Source of the DNA: Singulisphaera sp. GP187
Lineage (GTDB): Bacteria > Planctomycetota > Planctomycetia > Isosphaerales > Isosphaeraceae
Length of the DNA: 64,000 nt
Assembly: GCF_900129635.1 (NCBI RefSeq)
Contig: NZ_FSRB01000002.1
Span: 338,727 to 402,726, forward strand
Reading direction: 5' to 3'
Positions 8,085 through 17,087 of this stretch are shown one piece after another (position 1 is the first letter of the stretch; each line of letters begins with the position of its first letter). The translations under genes were made by a program, and so were the position numbers. The notes below the pieces were generated by a model. It was not told the DNA's origin, did not search any database, and was given only the letters and a program-made list of their open reading frames with translations.

Positions 8085-8273
8085 CGTACTTCGATGTCGG
8101 GACGTGCAGAGAAGGCCCGTGGGCAGGCGAAGGCACGATGAAGCCGAATCCTGATGCCCGATCAACATCCCCGAGATTGACAACCAATTCCGGTCGATCA
8201 CACAATCGATTCGGTGCCGGATGGTCCGAGGCTACGCCGATCGATTCCATAAAGGCGCTGAGCCGGGGCGGGG

Positions 8274-8843
8274 ATGGTTCGTCTCTACCAGATCACGCTG
8301 ATCGTCTCGACCCTGGCTCTATGCTGGCTGGGCATGCAGGTCGTCCACGAGACCGGACATGTCCTGACGGCCTGGGGCAGCGGAGAGAGGGTCGATCGGG
8401 TCGTCCTCCATCCCCTGACGATTTCCCGCACCGATGCTACGCATGGCCGACATCCCCTAATAGTCATCTGGGGTGGTCCGATCCTCGGCACGCTCTTGCC
8501 ACCCTGCGTCTCGGCCCTCTCAAAACTGGCCCGCTCTGGCTTGACTTACCTGTTTCGGTTCTTTGCCGGTTTCTGTCTGATTTTCAACGGGGCGTACCTG
8601 GGCGTCGGGTCGTTCGAGGGTGTGGGGGATGCAGGCGACCTGTTACGTCACGGGGCTTCCCGGTGGACTATGATCGCCTTTGGCCTCATCTGCGTGCCCA
8701 GCGGGCTCTTCCTCTGGCATGGCCTCGGCCCCCACTTCGGGCTGGGCGAGTCGAAAGGCCGGGTCGATCGCTGGGCGGCACTGGGGAGCCTTGGCCTCCT
8801 CCTAGGAGTCGTGCTGATCGAAGTTGTCTTCGATAGCCGATGA
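8274..8843 (+). CDS. Small HExxH membrane protein (M50 peptidase-like)
   Basis: 189 residues, mostly membrane-embedded, with about five hydrophobic segments. The first helix carries VVHETGHVLTAW, an HExxH zinc motif at about residues 25-29 within the membrane, as in M50 site-2-protease-like families. GGPILGTLLPP and FNGAYLGVGSF could supply the Gly/Asn-rich second element, but the usual NxxPxxxLDG motif is not evident, so activity is uncertain. It starts at ATG 8274. No partner gene is adjacent; palindromic repeats lie on both sides (8031-8084 and 8909-8956). Confidence 0.65.
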   Translation: MVRLYQITLIVSTLALCWLGMQVVHETGHVLTAWGSGERVDRVVLHPLTISRTDATHGRHPLIVIWGGPILGTLLPPCVSALSKLARSGLTYLFRFFAGFCLIFNGAYLGVGSFEGVGDAGDLLRHGASRWTMIAFGLICVPSGLFLWHGLGPHFGLGESKGRVDRWAALGSLGLLLGVVLIEVVFDSR

Positions 8844-8908
8844 TGAGCCCTTGAAGGTCTCCGGTGGCCTGAGGTCGGGTAAGTTAATCCCCCTCTGGGC
8901 GGGCAAGA

Positions 8909-8956
8909 GAAGAGGACATGCATTGCGTATCTGAGTTCGCAATGCATGTCCTCTTC
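8909..8956 (+). repeat. Palindromic dispersed repeat, copy 3 (19-bp perfect arms)
   Basis: Arms 8909-8927 and 8938-8956 (GAAGAGGACATGCATTGCG) are perfectly complementary; the 10-base loop contains TCTGAG. A lone right-arm-like piece, CAATGCATGTCCT, follows at about 9035-9047. Confidence 0.9.
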
Positions 8957-9113
8957 ATCTTGACTCCGGGATCGAGTCGCCGGGGCAGTCCCTGCGTGAG
9001 AAGGGGTTGAATTTTTTCACTCAGGCCAGCACTACAATGCATGTCCTTGCTGTTGCTGTTATGTGGGACCCCGCCGCTCGACCGCAGCACGGTGTCCTCG
9101 ACACCCTGGACGA

Positions 9114-9527
9114 TCAACCGCTTGTTGTCTCTTCGTCAGCCTCCTGGTCCATCTCTTGAAATTCGGCAAAAGCCCTGGATTCCATAATCAGGAACGCCTC
9201 CCGCAGTTGTGATGATCGACGCTTGGGGGCAAAGCCAGGCCACTCCGGGAAGCGTCGATGGGCTTCATCCCAAAACTTTCGGAATTGTTCGTCTGGCTCC
9301 TCGAGGATCAGCGTCGTTCGGAAGCGGAGTACAAAGCGAATTACCTGCCAATGGTTGATGAGCTTCAAGACTCGAAACTCGGGAAGTTCATCTGACCAAA
9401 CGAGTGCGCCTGACATCATTTCGTAGCTGAAGGTCGCCTGCCGAGAACGGGCCAATCCTCGCATTAATGGTGCGATATCCCGCATCGCCTGTGTCGCAAT
9501 AAGATTCAAGCTAACACCTCTTTGCAT
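9114..9527 (-). CDS. Hypothetical protein
   Basis: 137 residues, with no signal peptide or membrane segment. It has a mixed alpha/beta look: FSYEMMSGALVWSDELPEFRV, cut here at the hydrophobic strand, then HWQVIRFVLRFRTTLIL and a helical acidic end (AFAEFQEMDQEADEETTSG). No family was recognised. It lies downstream of the MATE transporter gene on the same strand, about 200 bp away, so co-transcription is possible but not shown. Confidence 0.55.
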   Translation of the reverse strand: MQRGVSLNLIATQAMRDIAPLMRGLARSRQATFSYEMMSGALVWSDELPEFRVLKLINHWQVIRFVLRFRTTLILEEPDEQFRKFWDEAHRRFPEWPGFAPKRRSSQLREAFLIMESRAFAEFQEMDQEADEETTSG

Positions 9528-9729
9528 CTCGGCTGACTTGCGTTTTAGGACAGATGAAGGGGGCGTTTTTCGGAACCTGAGGAGTCTTCCAGGTGGTTCT
9601 CGGCATTCCCTCGGGGCCGAGTGGCAAAGAACAGGATCTCGGCCCTTCGGTCAGGAAATGCCTCCACTGGCTTGAGTCCGAAACGTTGGCGTGCCGTGAA
9701 TTCCGCGGGTTCGGGCGTTGGGCCATGGC

Positions 9730-11121
9730 TCAACGCTGTTCCTCTGTCAGTCGGAGGCGGCGGGCCTGGCGGAACCAGACTCGGAGTAGGGTCAGGCCGG
9801 CGGCGACCAGGCCGATCGAGAGTCCGATCCAGAGGCCGAGCGCTCCCAGGCCGCCGGGGAAGGCGAGGGCGTAGCCGCAGGGCAAGCCCAGAGCCCAGTG
9901 CGCCAGCAGGTTGACGAGCATCGGGGTTCGGGTATCCCCGACACCGCGCAGGACGCCGGTGGTCACGCCTTGGAGGCCGTCGAACAACTGGAAGCAGGCG
10001 GCGACCCCGAGGAGTGTCAGGCCGGTCGCGACGACGGTGGGGTCGGTGGTGAAGGCGCCGAGGATCGAGCGCGGGATTAAGAGAAAGGTCAGGCCCGAGC
10101 ACGTCATGAAGCCGGCCCCGAGCACGATCGCGGTCCAGCCGGCGCGCACGGCGGCGACCGGGTCGCGACGGCCCAAGGCGCGGCCGACCAGGACCGCGGC
10201 GGCCGAGGCAAGGCCGAGCGGGATCATGAAGGTCACGCTGGCGACGTTCAAGACGATCTGGTGCGCGGCCAGCGAGGCCGAGTCGAGTCGGCCCACCAGG
10301 GTCGTGGCCGTCGCGAACACGCCGACCTCCAAGGTCAGGTGGGCCGCGGCGGGGAACCCCAGGGCGAGGAGTTGCCTGATTCTCGCCAGATCGGGCCGCC
10401 AGTCGGTTAGTCTCAAGGTCAGGCCCGAACTGCGCCGAGGGATGACAGCGGCGATGACGACGACCAGGGCCATGTAGATCCGCGAGACGGTCGTGGCCCA
10501 GCCCGATCCCTCCACGCCCCAGGCGGGCGCTCCGAGGTGGCCGTAGACGAGCACCCAGTTGGCCAGGGCGTTGATCAGGTTGGCGCTGATCAGGGCGAAC
10601 ACGATCGGAGTCAGACGGCCGACTGCCTGCAAGTAGCGCCGGAAGGCGGCGTAGACGAGCAGTGGTCCCATGCTCCAGGCAATCGCACGGATGTAAGGGG
10701 TTGCCAATTTGATGATGGCCGGATTGACTCCCAGCGCGTTCAGCCACGGCCCTGCCATGAAGACGAGGCCGGTCAACGGGAGTGTCAAGGCCAGGCCGAG
10801 GTAGACCCCTTGGGTCAGGGTGCGTCGGCAGTCGGCGAGCCGCCCCGCGCCGAACGCTTGGGCGATCAGGGTGTCGAGCCCGAGCAGCATTCCCATTCCG
10901 AAGACGGCCACGGTGAGGAAAAAGGTGCCGCCAATGCTGACCGCCCCGATCGCCTCGGCGCCGAGCCGGCCGACGATCATCGTGTCGACGATTCCCATCG
11001 CCATCCAGCCCAACTCGGCGAGGATCACCGGCCCCGCGAGTTGCAAGGTGGGGGCCAGTTCCCGCAGCATTTCCCGGCGGCCCGTGGCCAATGAATCGTC
11101 CTCTCTTGCAATTTCAGCCAT
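9730..11121 (-). CDS. MATE family efflux transporter
   Basis: 463 residues from ATG 11121 (the longer frame would need an ATT start). Twelve hydrophobic segments are arranged in two similar halves, as in the MATE family: LAGPVILAELGWMAMGIVDT and MIVGRLGAEAIGAVSIG near the N-terminus, LTPIVFALISANLINALANW in the middle, and LGFPAAAHLTLEVGVFATAT starting the second half, with ASLAAHQIVLNVASVTFMIP. These proteins exchange Na+ or H+ for drugs and other cationic metabolites at the cytoplasmic membrane. The substrate cannot be read from the sequence. It is divergent from the respiratory operon, with a 200-bp intergenic region between them. Confidence 0.9.
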   Translation of the reverse strand: MAEIAREDDSLATGRREMLRELAPTLQLAGPVILAELGWMAMGIVDTMIVGRLGAEAIGAVSIGGTFFLTVAVFGMGMLLGLDTLIAQAFGAGRLADCRRTLTQGVYLGLALTLPLTGLVFMAGPWLNALGVNPAIIKLATPYIRAIAWSMGPLLVYAAFRRYLQAVGRLTPIVFALISANLINALANWVLVYGHLGAPAWGVEGSGWATTVSRIYMALVVVIAAVIPRRSSGLTLRLTDWRPDLARIRQLLALGFPAAAHLTLEVGVFATATTLVGRLDSASLAAHQIVLNVASVTFMIPLGLASAAAVLVGRALGRRDPVAAVRAGWTAIVLGAGFMTCSGLTFLLIPRSILGAFTTDPTVVATGLTLLGVAACFQLFDGLQGVTTGVLRGVGDTRTPMLVNLLAHWALGLPCGYALAFPGGLGALGLWIGLSIGLVAAGLTLLRVWFRQARRLRLTEEQR

Positions 11122-11337
11122 TCTTGGATAAATCACTTTTGGTTGAGTGTTCTCGGGCGTGGCACCGATTTTGCAGAATTTCAGCGGGTTCGGTTAGCCC
11201 AAACTGACGAGCAAACACAAACGATTTTTGATTTGACTGCGGCTTGAAGACGATCAAATAAGAATTCAGCTCGCAGTTGGATCGGGAGAGGGCCGGGGGT
11301 TCCGGCCCGTCCAGGATGGTGGGGAGGGGCGTTCACG

Positions 11338-11991
11338 GTGCAGGTTTTTCCGCCGAGCACGAACACGATTTCCCGCGTCAGCATCTTCGGGGCGGTCTTT
11401 TTCGCCGTGGGTCTGCTGTTCGTGGTCTATCTGATTTTTCGGTCGCCGTACATCACCCAGGTGAACGTGACGCGGGATCAACCCGTGCCGTTTAGCCACG
11501 AGCACCACATTACGGCGCTGGGGATCGACTGTCGCTATTGCCACACGTCGGTTGAGTCCTCAACGTTCGCTGGGATTCCCGCGACTGAGACGTGCATGTC
11601 GTGCCATTCTCAGATTTGGGTAAACAGTCCGATGTTGGAGCCGGTTCGCAAGAGCATGCAAACCAATGAGCCGATTCGCTGGAATCGGGTGCATGATCTT
11701 CCCGACTATGCCTACTTCAATCATGCCGTCCACGTGAATAAGGGGGTCGGGTGCGTCAGTTGCCACGGGCGGGTCGACTTGATGCCGCTGACCTGGAAAG
11801 CAGAGCCGATGACCATGGAGTGGTGCCTGGGGTGTCACCGCGAGCCCGAGAAACACCTCCGGCCGATCGAGGAAGTCTTCAACATGACTTGGACCCCGCC
11901 AAAGGATCAATTGGCGCTGGGACGGGAGCTGATCAAGAAGCAGCACATCCCAGTCGACCGGCTCACCAACTGCTACGTGTGCCACCGATGA
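11338..11991 (+). CDS. actA: Alternative Complex III pentaheme cytochrome c subunit ActA
   Basis: 217 residues with a GTG start at 11338. A single N-terminal membrane anchor (VSIFGAVFFAVGLLFVVYLI) is followed by a periplasmic domain with five CxxCH heme sites: CRYCH, CMSCH, CVSCH, CLGCH and, at the very C-terminus, CYVCH. Several extra His residues (FSHEHH, FNHAVHVNKG) could be distal ligands. This is the ActA arrangement of Alternative Complex III, which oxidises quinol and passes electrons to a cytochrome or directly to oxidase. It is the first gene of the operon, and its stop overlaps the start of actB (ATGATGA). Confidence 0.93.
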   Translation: MQVFPPSTNTISRVSIFGAVFFAVGLLFVVYLIFRSPYITQVNVTRDQPVPFSHEHHITALGIDCRYCHTSVESSTFAGIPATETCMSCHSQIWVNSPMLEPVRKSMQTNEPIRWNRVHDLPDYAYFNHAVHVNKGVGCVSCHGRVDLMPLTWKAEPMTMEWCLGCHREPEKHLRPIEEVFNMTWTPPKDQLALGRELIKKQHIPVDRLTNCYVCHR

Positions 11992-14900
11992 TGATTCATA
12001 GCCGAAAGACAGACGGACTCGACCTCGCCTCGTTGCGCGAGCGCCTGGCCGGCCAGCGCGGACCACGCTACTGGCGGAGCCTCGAGGAACTGGCTGAGAC
12101 CGAGGAATTCCAATCGTTCCTCGATCGTGAGTTCCCCCACGGCGCTCCCGAACTGGTCGACGCCACCAGCCGCCGCAACTTCTTGAAGTTGATGGGCGCC
12201 TCGCTGGCCTTGGCCGGAGTCAGCGGTTGCACGCACGAGGCGGGCGAGAAGATCGTGCCCTACGTGCGCGCTCCCGAGGACCTCGTGCCCGGCAAGCCGC
12301 TATATTACGCCACGGCGCTGTCCCGGAGCGGTTCCCCGATCGGCGTCCTCGCCGAGAGCCACATGGGCCGGCCCACGATGGTCGAGGGGAACGAGAAGCA
12401 CCCGGACAGCCTGGGGGCGGTCGACTTCTTCGCCCAGGCGGCGGTGCTCACCCTCTACGATCCCGACCGCTCGCAGGTGGTCACGCGCCGCGGGGGGCAA
12501 ATCAGCACCTGGGACGCGTTCCTGACCGCCGCGGTCGCCGCGCTCGACATCCAGCGCCCGAACAAGGGACGCGGGGTGCGGATCCTCACCGAAACGGTCA
12601 CCGGGACCAGCCTGGGACGTCAGATCCGGGCGTTGCTCGAGGAGTATCCCGAGGCGACCTGGCATCAGTACGAACCGGCCGGCCGCGACACCGTCCGCGC
12701 CGGGGCTCGGCTCGCCTTCGGGCGTGACGTCGCCACCCGCTACCACGTGGCCAAGGCCGACGTCATCTTCGCCCTCGGGTCCGACTTCCTCGCCGAAGGG
12801 CCGGGGCATCTCCGATCCGCACGCGAGTTCGCCGCCCGTCGCGAGACCCTGGAGTCGATGAACCGTCTCTACGTCGTGGAGACCACGCCGACGATCACCG
12901 GCTCGATGGCCGACCATCGGCTCGCCGCGTCGGGGCACCGGATCGCCGACTTCGCGAACTTCCTGGCCCGCGAGCTCGAGGTCAAGGTCGCGTCCCCGGG
13001 TGGTGCTCTTTCCGAACCGGAAGCGCACTGGGTCCGTGCCCTGGCGAAAGACCTGCGCAAGAGCCGGGGCAAGGCTCTGGTCATCGCGGGGGAAGAACAG
13101 CCCCCGCTGGTTCACGCCCTGGCGCACGCCCTCAACCAGGTGCTGGGGAACGTCGGCACCACGGTCGTCTACACCGAGCCGGTCGAAGTCCAGCCGATCA
13201 ACCAGGCGGAGTCGATCCGCACCCTGGCGGCCGACCTCGATGCCGGCAAGGTGGACCTGCTGTTGGTGCTCGGGGGGAACCCCGCGTACGATGCGCCGGT
13301 GGACCTCAACTTCGGCCCGAAGATCGCCAAGGCCAAGTTCAGCGCCCATCTCGGGCTCTACGAGGACGAGACGTCCGCGCTCTGCCTCTGGCACCTCCCC
13401 GAGACCCACGACCTCGAGGCCTGGGGCGACGTTCGCGCTTCCGACGGCACGGTGACGATCCAGCAGCCCTTGATCGCCCCCTTGTACGACGGCCGCCCCG
13501 CGATCGAGCTGATCGCCGGCCTGCTCCGGCACCCGGACCGCTCGGGCTATGAGATCGTCCGCGAGACCTGGAAAGATCAGGCGGGCGCGGCCGATTTCGA
13601 GACATTTTGGCGGACGGCTGTCCATGATGGTGTCGTCGAGGGGACCAGCTTTCCCCCGCTCGCGGTTTCTCTGACCGGCGAACTGGCCCAGACGGGCGTC
13701 CCCCGCGCTCCCCAAGGGGAGGAGTTCGAGATCGCCTTCCGCACCGACCCGACGATCTGGGACGGGCGGTACGCCAACAACGGCTGGCTCCAGGAGCTCC
13801 CCAAGCCGTTGACCAAGATGACCTGGGACAACGTCGCCCAGTTCGCCCCGGCCGCGGCCGAACGGCTCGGACTGAGCAACGGTGACCTGGTTGAACTTAA
13901 ATATAAGGGTCGATTGGTCGAGGCGCCGGTCTGGATCACGCCGGGGCACGCCGAGGCCTCGGTGACGGTCACGCTCGGCTACGGCCGGACCCGCGCGGGG
14001 CGGGTCGGCAACGGAGCCGGGTTCAGCGCCTATCGGTTGCGGACGTCGGACGCCCCTTGGTTCGACGCCGGTCTCGAGATCCGCAAGACCGGGCGGACCT
14101 TCACGCTGGCCAACACCGAGCTGCACCGCAACGTGCAGAGCCTGAACGAGACGGGCGAGGCCGCCGAACAGCGGCACCTGGTCCGGGTCGGCACGATCGA
14201 CGAGTTTCACGCCGAGCCGCATTTCGCGCAACACATGGAGCATGCTCCGAAGCCGAAGGACTCGCTCTACCCCGAGATCCTCGGCTCGGTCGACCGGCTC
14301 GATGTGGAGCAAGGGGCGACCATGCCCCCCGGGGGCTCGGGCTACGCCTGGGGGATGGCGATCAACCTCAACGCCTGTATTGGCTGCGGGGTCTGCGTCG
14401 TGGCCTGCCAGGCCGAGAACAACATCCCGATCGTGGGCAAAGAAGAAGTGGTGCACGGGCGCGAGATGCAGTGGATCGATATCGACCGCTACTATCACGG
14501 CGACCTGGACAACCCCGAGGTCTATCATCAGCCTCGGACTTGCATGCACTGCGAGAACGCCCCTTGCGAGGTGGTCTGCCCCGTCGCCGCGACGGTGCAC
14601 GACGACGAGGGGATCAACAACATGGTCTATAACCGCTGTGTCGGCACGCGATACTGCGGCAATAACTGCCCCTACAAGGTCCGCCACTTCAACTTCTTCC
14701 ACTACTCGAAGCCGGTGGCCGAGAGCCTGGTGGTCCTCAACAATCCTGACGTCACGGTCAGGGCCCGCGGCGTGATGGAGAAGTGCACCTTCTGCATTCA
14801 GCGCGTGAACGCGGCGCGGAGCACGGCGGAGATCCGCGGGACGCCGATCAGCGATGGCGAGGTCAAGACAGCCTGTCAATCGGCCTGTCCGACCCGCGCG

Positions 14901-15071
14901 ATCGTCTTCGGTAACGTCAACGATCCCGACAGCCAGGTTTCCAAGTTGAAGGCCGATCCGCGGAACTACGGGATTCTTACTGAATTGAACACCCGTCCGC
15001 GCACGACCTACCTGGCGAGGCTTAGGAACCCGAACCCCGAGATTGAGACGGAGTCGCGCGATGGCGTCTGA
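11988..15071 (+). CDS. actB: Alternative Complex III iron-sulfur subunit ActB
   Basis: 1027 residues from ATG 11988, which overlaps the actA stop; a much longer upstream frame exists but runs through actA. A Tat-type signal SRRNFLK lies at residues 61-67, followed by a hydrophobic stretch ending in SGCTH. A molybdopterin-oxidoreductase-like domain fills most of the protein; in ActB this domain normally binds no cofactor. The C-terminal part is ferredoxin-like with four Cys clusters: CIGCGVCVVAC, CMHCENAPCEVVCP, CVGTRYCGNNCP and CTFCIQRV with ACQSACP. It is the fused ActB1/ActB2 type. It overlaps actC by 11 bp. Confidence 0.93.
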   Translation: MMIHSRKTDGLDLASLRERLAGQRGPRYWRSLEELAETEEFQSFLDREFPHGAPELVDATSRRNFLKLMGASLALAGVSGCTHEAGEKIVPYVRAPEDLVPGKPLYYATALSRSGSPIGVLAESHMGRPTMVEGNEKHPDSLGAVDFFAQAAVLTLYDPDRSQVVTRRGGQISTWDAFLTAAVAALDIQRPNKGRGVRILTETVTGTSLGRQIRALLEEYPEATWHQYEPAGRDTVRAGARLAFGRDVATRYHVAKADVIFALGSDFLAEGPGHLRSAREFAARRETLESMNRLYVVETTPTITGSMADHRLAASGHRIADFANFLARELEVKVASPGGALSEPEAHWVRALAKDLRKSRGKALVIAGEEQPPLVHALAHALNQVLGNVGTTVVYTEPVEVQPINQAESIRTLAADLDAGKVDLLLVLGGNPAYDAPVDLNFGPKIAKAKFSAHLGLYEDETSALCLWHLPETHDLEAWGDVRASDGTVTIQQPLIAPLYDGRPAIELIAGLLRHPDRSGYEIVRETWKDQAGAADFETFWRTAVHDGVVEGTSFPPLAVSLTGELAQTGVPRAPQGEEFEIAFRTDPTIWDGRYANNGWLQELPKPLTKMTWDNVAQFAPAAAERLGLSNGDLVELKYKGRLVEAPVWITPGHAEASVTVTLGYGRTRAGRVGNGAGFSAYRLRTSDAPWFDAGLEIRKTGRTFTLANTELHRNVQSLNETGEAAEQRHLVRVGTIDEFHAEPHFAQHMEHAPKPKDSLYPEILGSVDRLDVEQGATMPPGGSGYAWGMAINLNACIGCGVCVVACQAENNIPIVGKEEVVHGREMQWIDIDRYYHGDLDNPEVYHQPRTCMHCENAPCEVVCPVAATVHDDEGINNMVYNRCVGTRYCGNNCPYKVRHFNFFHYSKPVAESLVVLNNPDVTVRARGVMEKCTFCIQRVNAARSTAEIRGTPISDGEVKTACQSACPTRAIVFGNVNDPDSQVSKLKADPRNYGILTELNTRPRTTYLARLRNPNPEIETESRDGV

Positions 15072-16497
15072 TCGCCCCGAGAATCTGGAGCAGGACGAGC
15101 ACTCAGTCCTGGCGCCGGGGCATACGTACGCCTCGGTTACGGACAAGATCAGTGCGATCGCGCTCACAAGCCCGTTTCGCAAGAGCTGGATCTTTGGATT
15201 GGCGATCTCGTTCCTGCTGACCTTGATGTTGTTGACCACGATCACGGCGGTCTTGACCCAGGGGGTCGGCCTGTTCGGCATCCGCCGGCCGGTGATGTGG
15301 GGTTTCGATATTGTCAACTTCGTGTGGTGGATCGGCATCGGCCACGCCGGGACCTTGATCTCGGCGGTCCTGCTCCTGTTCCGACAGGAGTGGCGGACAT
15401 CGATCAACCGGTTCGCCGAGGCGATGACCCTGTTCGCGGTCGCCTGTGCGGGGCTCTATCCGCTTATGCACATGGGACGGCCCTGGTACTTCTACTGGCT
15501 GACCCCGTACCCGAACACGATGGCGCTCTGGCCGCAGTGGCGAAGTCCGCTCGTCTGGGACGTCTTCGCGGTTTCCACCTATGCGTCGGTGTCGCTCTTG
15601 TTCTGGTACGTCGGCCTGATCCCCGACTTGGCGACCTTCCGGGACCGGTCGAAGAACCGGTTCTCGAAGATCATCTACGGGATCCTGGCGATGGGCTGGC
15701 GCGGGTCGGCGATCCACTGGCACCGGTACCGGACGGCCTACCTGCTCCTGGCCGGGATCGCCACGCCGCTGGTCGTCTCGGTCCATACGGTGGTCAGCCT
15801 CGACTTCGCGGCGGGGGTGGTGCCGGGCTGGCACACGACGATCTTCCCGCCTTACTTCGTGGCGGGGGCGATCTACTCAGGGTTCGCGATGGTCTTGACC
15901 CTGGCGATCCCGCTTCGACGGTACTATGGCCTCGAGGACTTCATCACGTCGAAGCACCTTGAGAACATGGCCAAGATCCTCTTGGTGACCGGCCTGATCG
16001 TGACCTACGGCTATGCCCTGGAAGCGTTCTTCGCCTGGTATAGCGGCAACACGTTCGAGCAGTTCATGATGAAGAACCGGGCGACGGGGCCATACTGGCA
16101 CACGTATGCACTTCTGATTCTTTGTAACTGTACGTCGGTTCAAATTCTCTGGTCCAAGTGGGCGCGGACGTGCGTGCCGCTCTTGTGGGTGCTCTCGATC
16201 GTCATCAACATCGGCATGTGGCTGGAACGCTACGTGATCGTGGTGACGAGCCTGGCCCGCGACTACATCCCGGGGGCGTGGGGGATGTATCACGGATCGG
16301 TCTGGGACTACTCGATGTATTACGGCACGATCGGCCTCTTCTTCGCCCTCCTCTTCCTGTTCATTCGGGTCCTGCCCGTGATCTCGATCGCCGAGATGCG
16401 TGAGTTGGTGGCCGAAACCCGGGAACGGAGCGGTGGCGAAGAGCATGGCGGGTCGCATGACGATGACGACCAAGACCTCGTGGCCTCATCGGGATAA
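15061..16497 (+). CDS. actC: Alternative Complex III membrane subunit ActC (NrfD/PsrC-like)
   Basis: 478 residues from ATG 15061 (MASDRPENLEQDEH), inside the end of actB. It is an integral membrane protein with about ten helices of the NrfD/PsrC type, including FVWWIGIGHAGTLISAVLLL and HMGRPWYFYWLTPYP, where the His and aromatic residues shape the quinol site, and MWLERYVIVVTSLARDYIPG near the end. The C-terminus is cytoplasmic and acid-rich (HGGSHDDDDQD). It should form the quinol-oxidising membrane core together with ActF. Confidence 0.92.
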   Translation: MASDRPENLEQDEHSVLAPGHTYASVTDKISAIALTSPFRKSWIFGLAISFLLTLMLLTTITAVLTQGVGLFGIRRPVMWGFDIVNFVWWIGIGHAGTLISAVLLLFRQEWRTSINRFAEAMTLFAVACAGLYPLMHMGRPWYFYWLTPYPNTMALWPQWRSPLVWDVFAVSTYASVSLLFWYVGLIPDLATFRDRSKNRFSKIIYGILAMGWRGSAIHWHRYRTAYLLLAGIATPLVVSVHTVVSLDFAAGVVPGWHTTIFPPYFVAGAIYSGFAMVLTLAIPLRRYYGLEDFITSKHLENMAKILLVTGLIVTYGYALEAFFAWYSGNTFEQFMMKNRATGPYWHTYALLILCNCTSVQILWSKWARTCVPLLWVLSIVINIGMWLERYVIVVTSLARDYIPGAWGMYHGSVWDYSMYYGTIGLFFALLFLFIRVLPVISIAEMRELVAETRERSGGEEHGGSHDDDDQDLVASSG

Positions 16498-16511
16498 CGG
16501 GCGATCAAGCG

Positions 16512-17087
16512 ATGAAAACAACCGCACCACCAGTTTATGGTTTGATGGCCGAATTCACGAGCGCCGAGGCGGTCGTTTCGGCCGCCGAGCGCGCCTATGA
16601 AGCGGGCTACCGTCGGATGGATGCGTACTCGCCCTATCCGGTGGAAGGGCTGGCCGAAGCGATCGGGTTTACGCGGAACCGGCTTCCGCTGCTCGTTCTG
16701 ATCGGCGGGCTCGTGGGGGGCTTGGGCGCCTACTTCATGATGTGGTACTCGTCCGTGATCCACTACCCGATCAACGTGGGGGGCCGGCCGTTGCATAGCT
16801 GGCCGGCCTTCATCCCGATCACGTTCGAGCTGACGGTCCTCGGGTCGGCAGTCACGGCGGTACTCGGGATGCTCGGCCTGAACGGGCTGCCGATGCCCCA
16901 TCACCCGGTCTTCAACGTTCCGGGCTTCGCCCTGGCGTCACGCAACCGATTCTTCCTCTGCATTCAGTCGGACGACCCCCAATACGACCCGACCACGGTC
17001 CGCGAGTTCCTCGAGGGACTGGGGCCGAAGTTGGTCTCGGAGGTCGCCACTTCGGCCGGTGGAGAGGCCACGGGGCTGGGACATTGA
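16512..17087 (+). CDS. actD: Alternative Complex III subunit ActD (DUF3341)
   Basis: 191 residues. The N-terminal soluble domain (YGLMAEFTSAEAVVSAAERA, YRRMDAYSPYPVEGL) is the ferredoxin-like DUF3341 fold; two membrane helices follow (LPLLVLIGGLVGGLGAYFMM and FIPITFELTVLGSAVTAVLG) and then a soluble tail (FFLCIQSDDPQYDPTTVREF). This matches ActD in length and order. The gene starts 14 bp after actC and its stop overlaps the actE start (TGATG). Confidence 0.92.
   Translation: MKTTAPPVYGLMAEFTSAEAVVSAAERAYEAGYRRMDAYSPYPVEGLAEAIGFTRNRLPLLVLIGGLVGGLGAYFMMWYSSVIHYPINVGGRPLHSWPAFIPITFELTVLGSAVTAVLGMLGLNGLPMPHHPVFNVPGFALASRNRFFLCIQSDDPQYDPTTVREFLEGLGPKLVSEVATSAGGEATGLGH

Larger units (their letters stand above)
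7688..8273. other. Intergenic region with two hairpins; no gene seen
   Basis: No convincing gene. An imperfect long hairpin (7958-8003) and a copy of the palindromic dispersed repeat (8031-8084) sit close together here. A short + strand frame at 7845-8141 runs straight through both hairpins and has no protein-like features. Confidence 0.6.

Noticed and set aside
7845..8141. A 98-residue plus-strand frame
   Set aside because: It reads through a terminator-like hairpin and a copy of the palindromic repeat, with no conserved motif.
11230..11270. A possible promoter before actA (TTGACT followed by an AT-rich stretch)
   Set aside because: No -10 box at a suitable distance matches well enough to call.
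12300..15407. A 1035-residue open frame on the minus strand
   Set aside because: It lies antisense to actB, whose product has clear iron-sulfur motifs and normal length; the minus frame is Arg/Asp/Pro/Gly-rich, typical of a GC-rich shadow frame.
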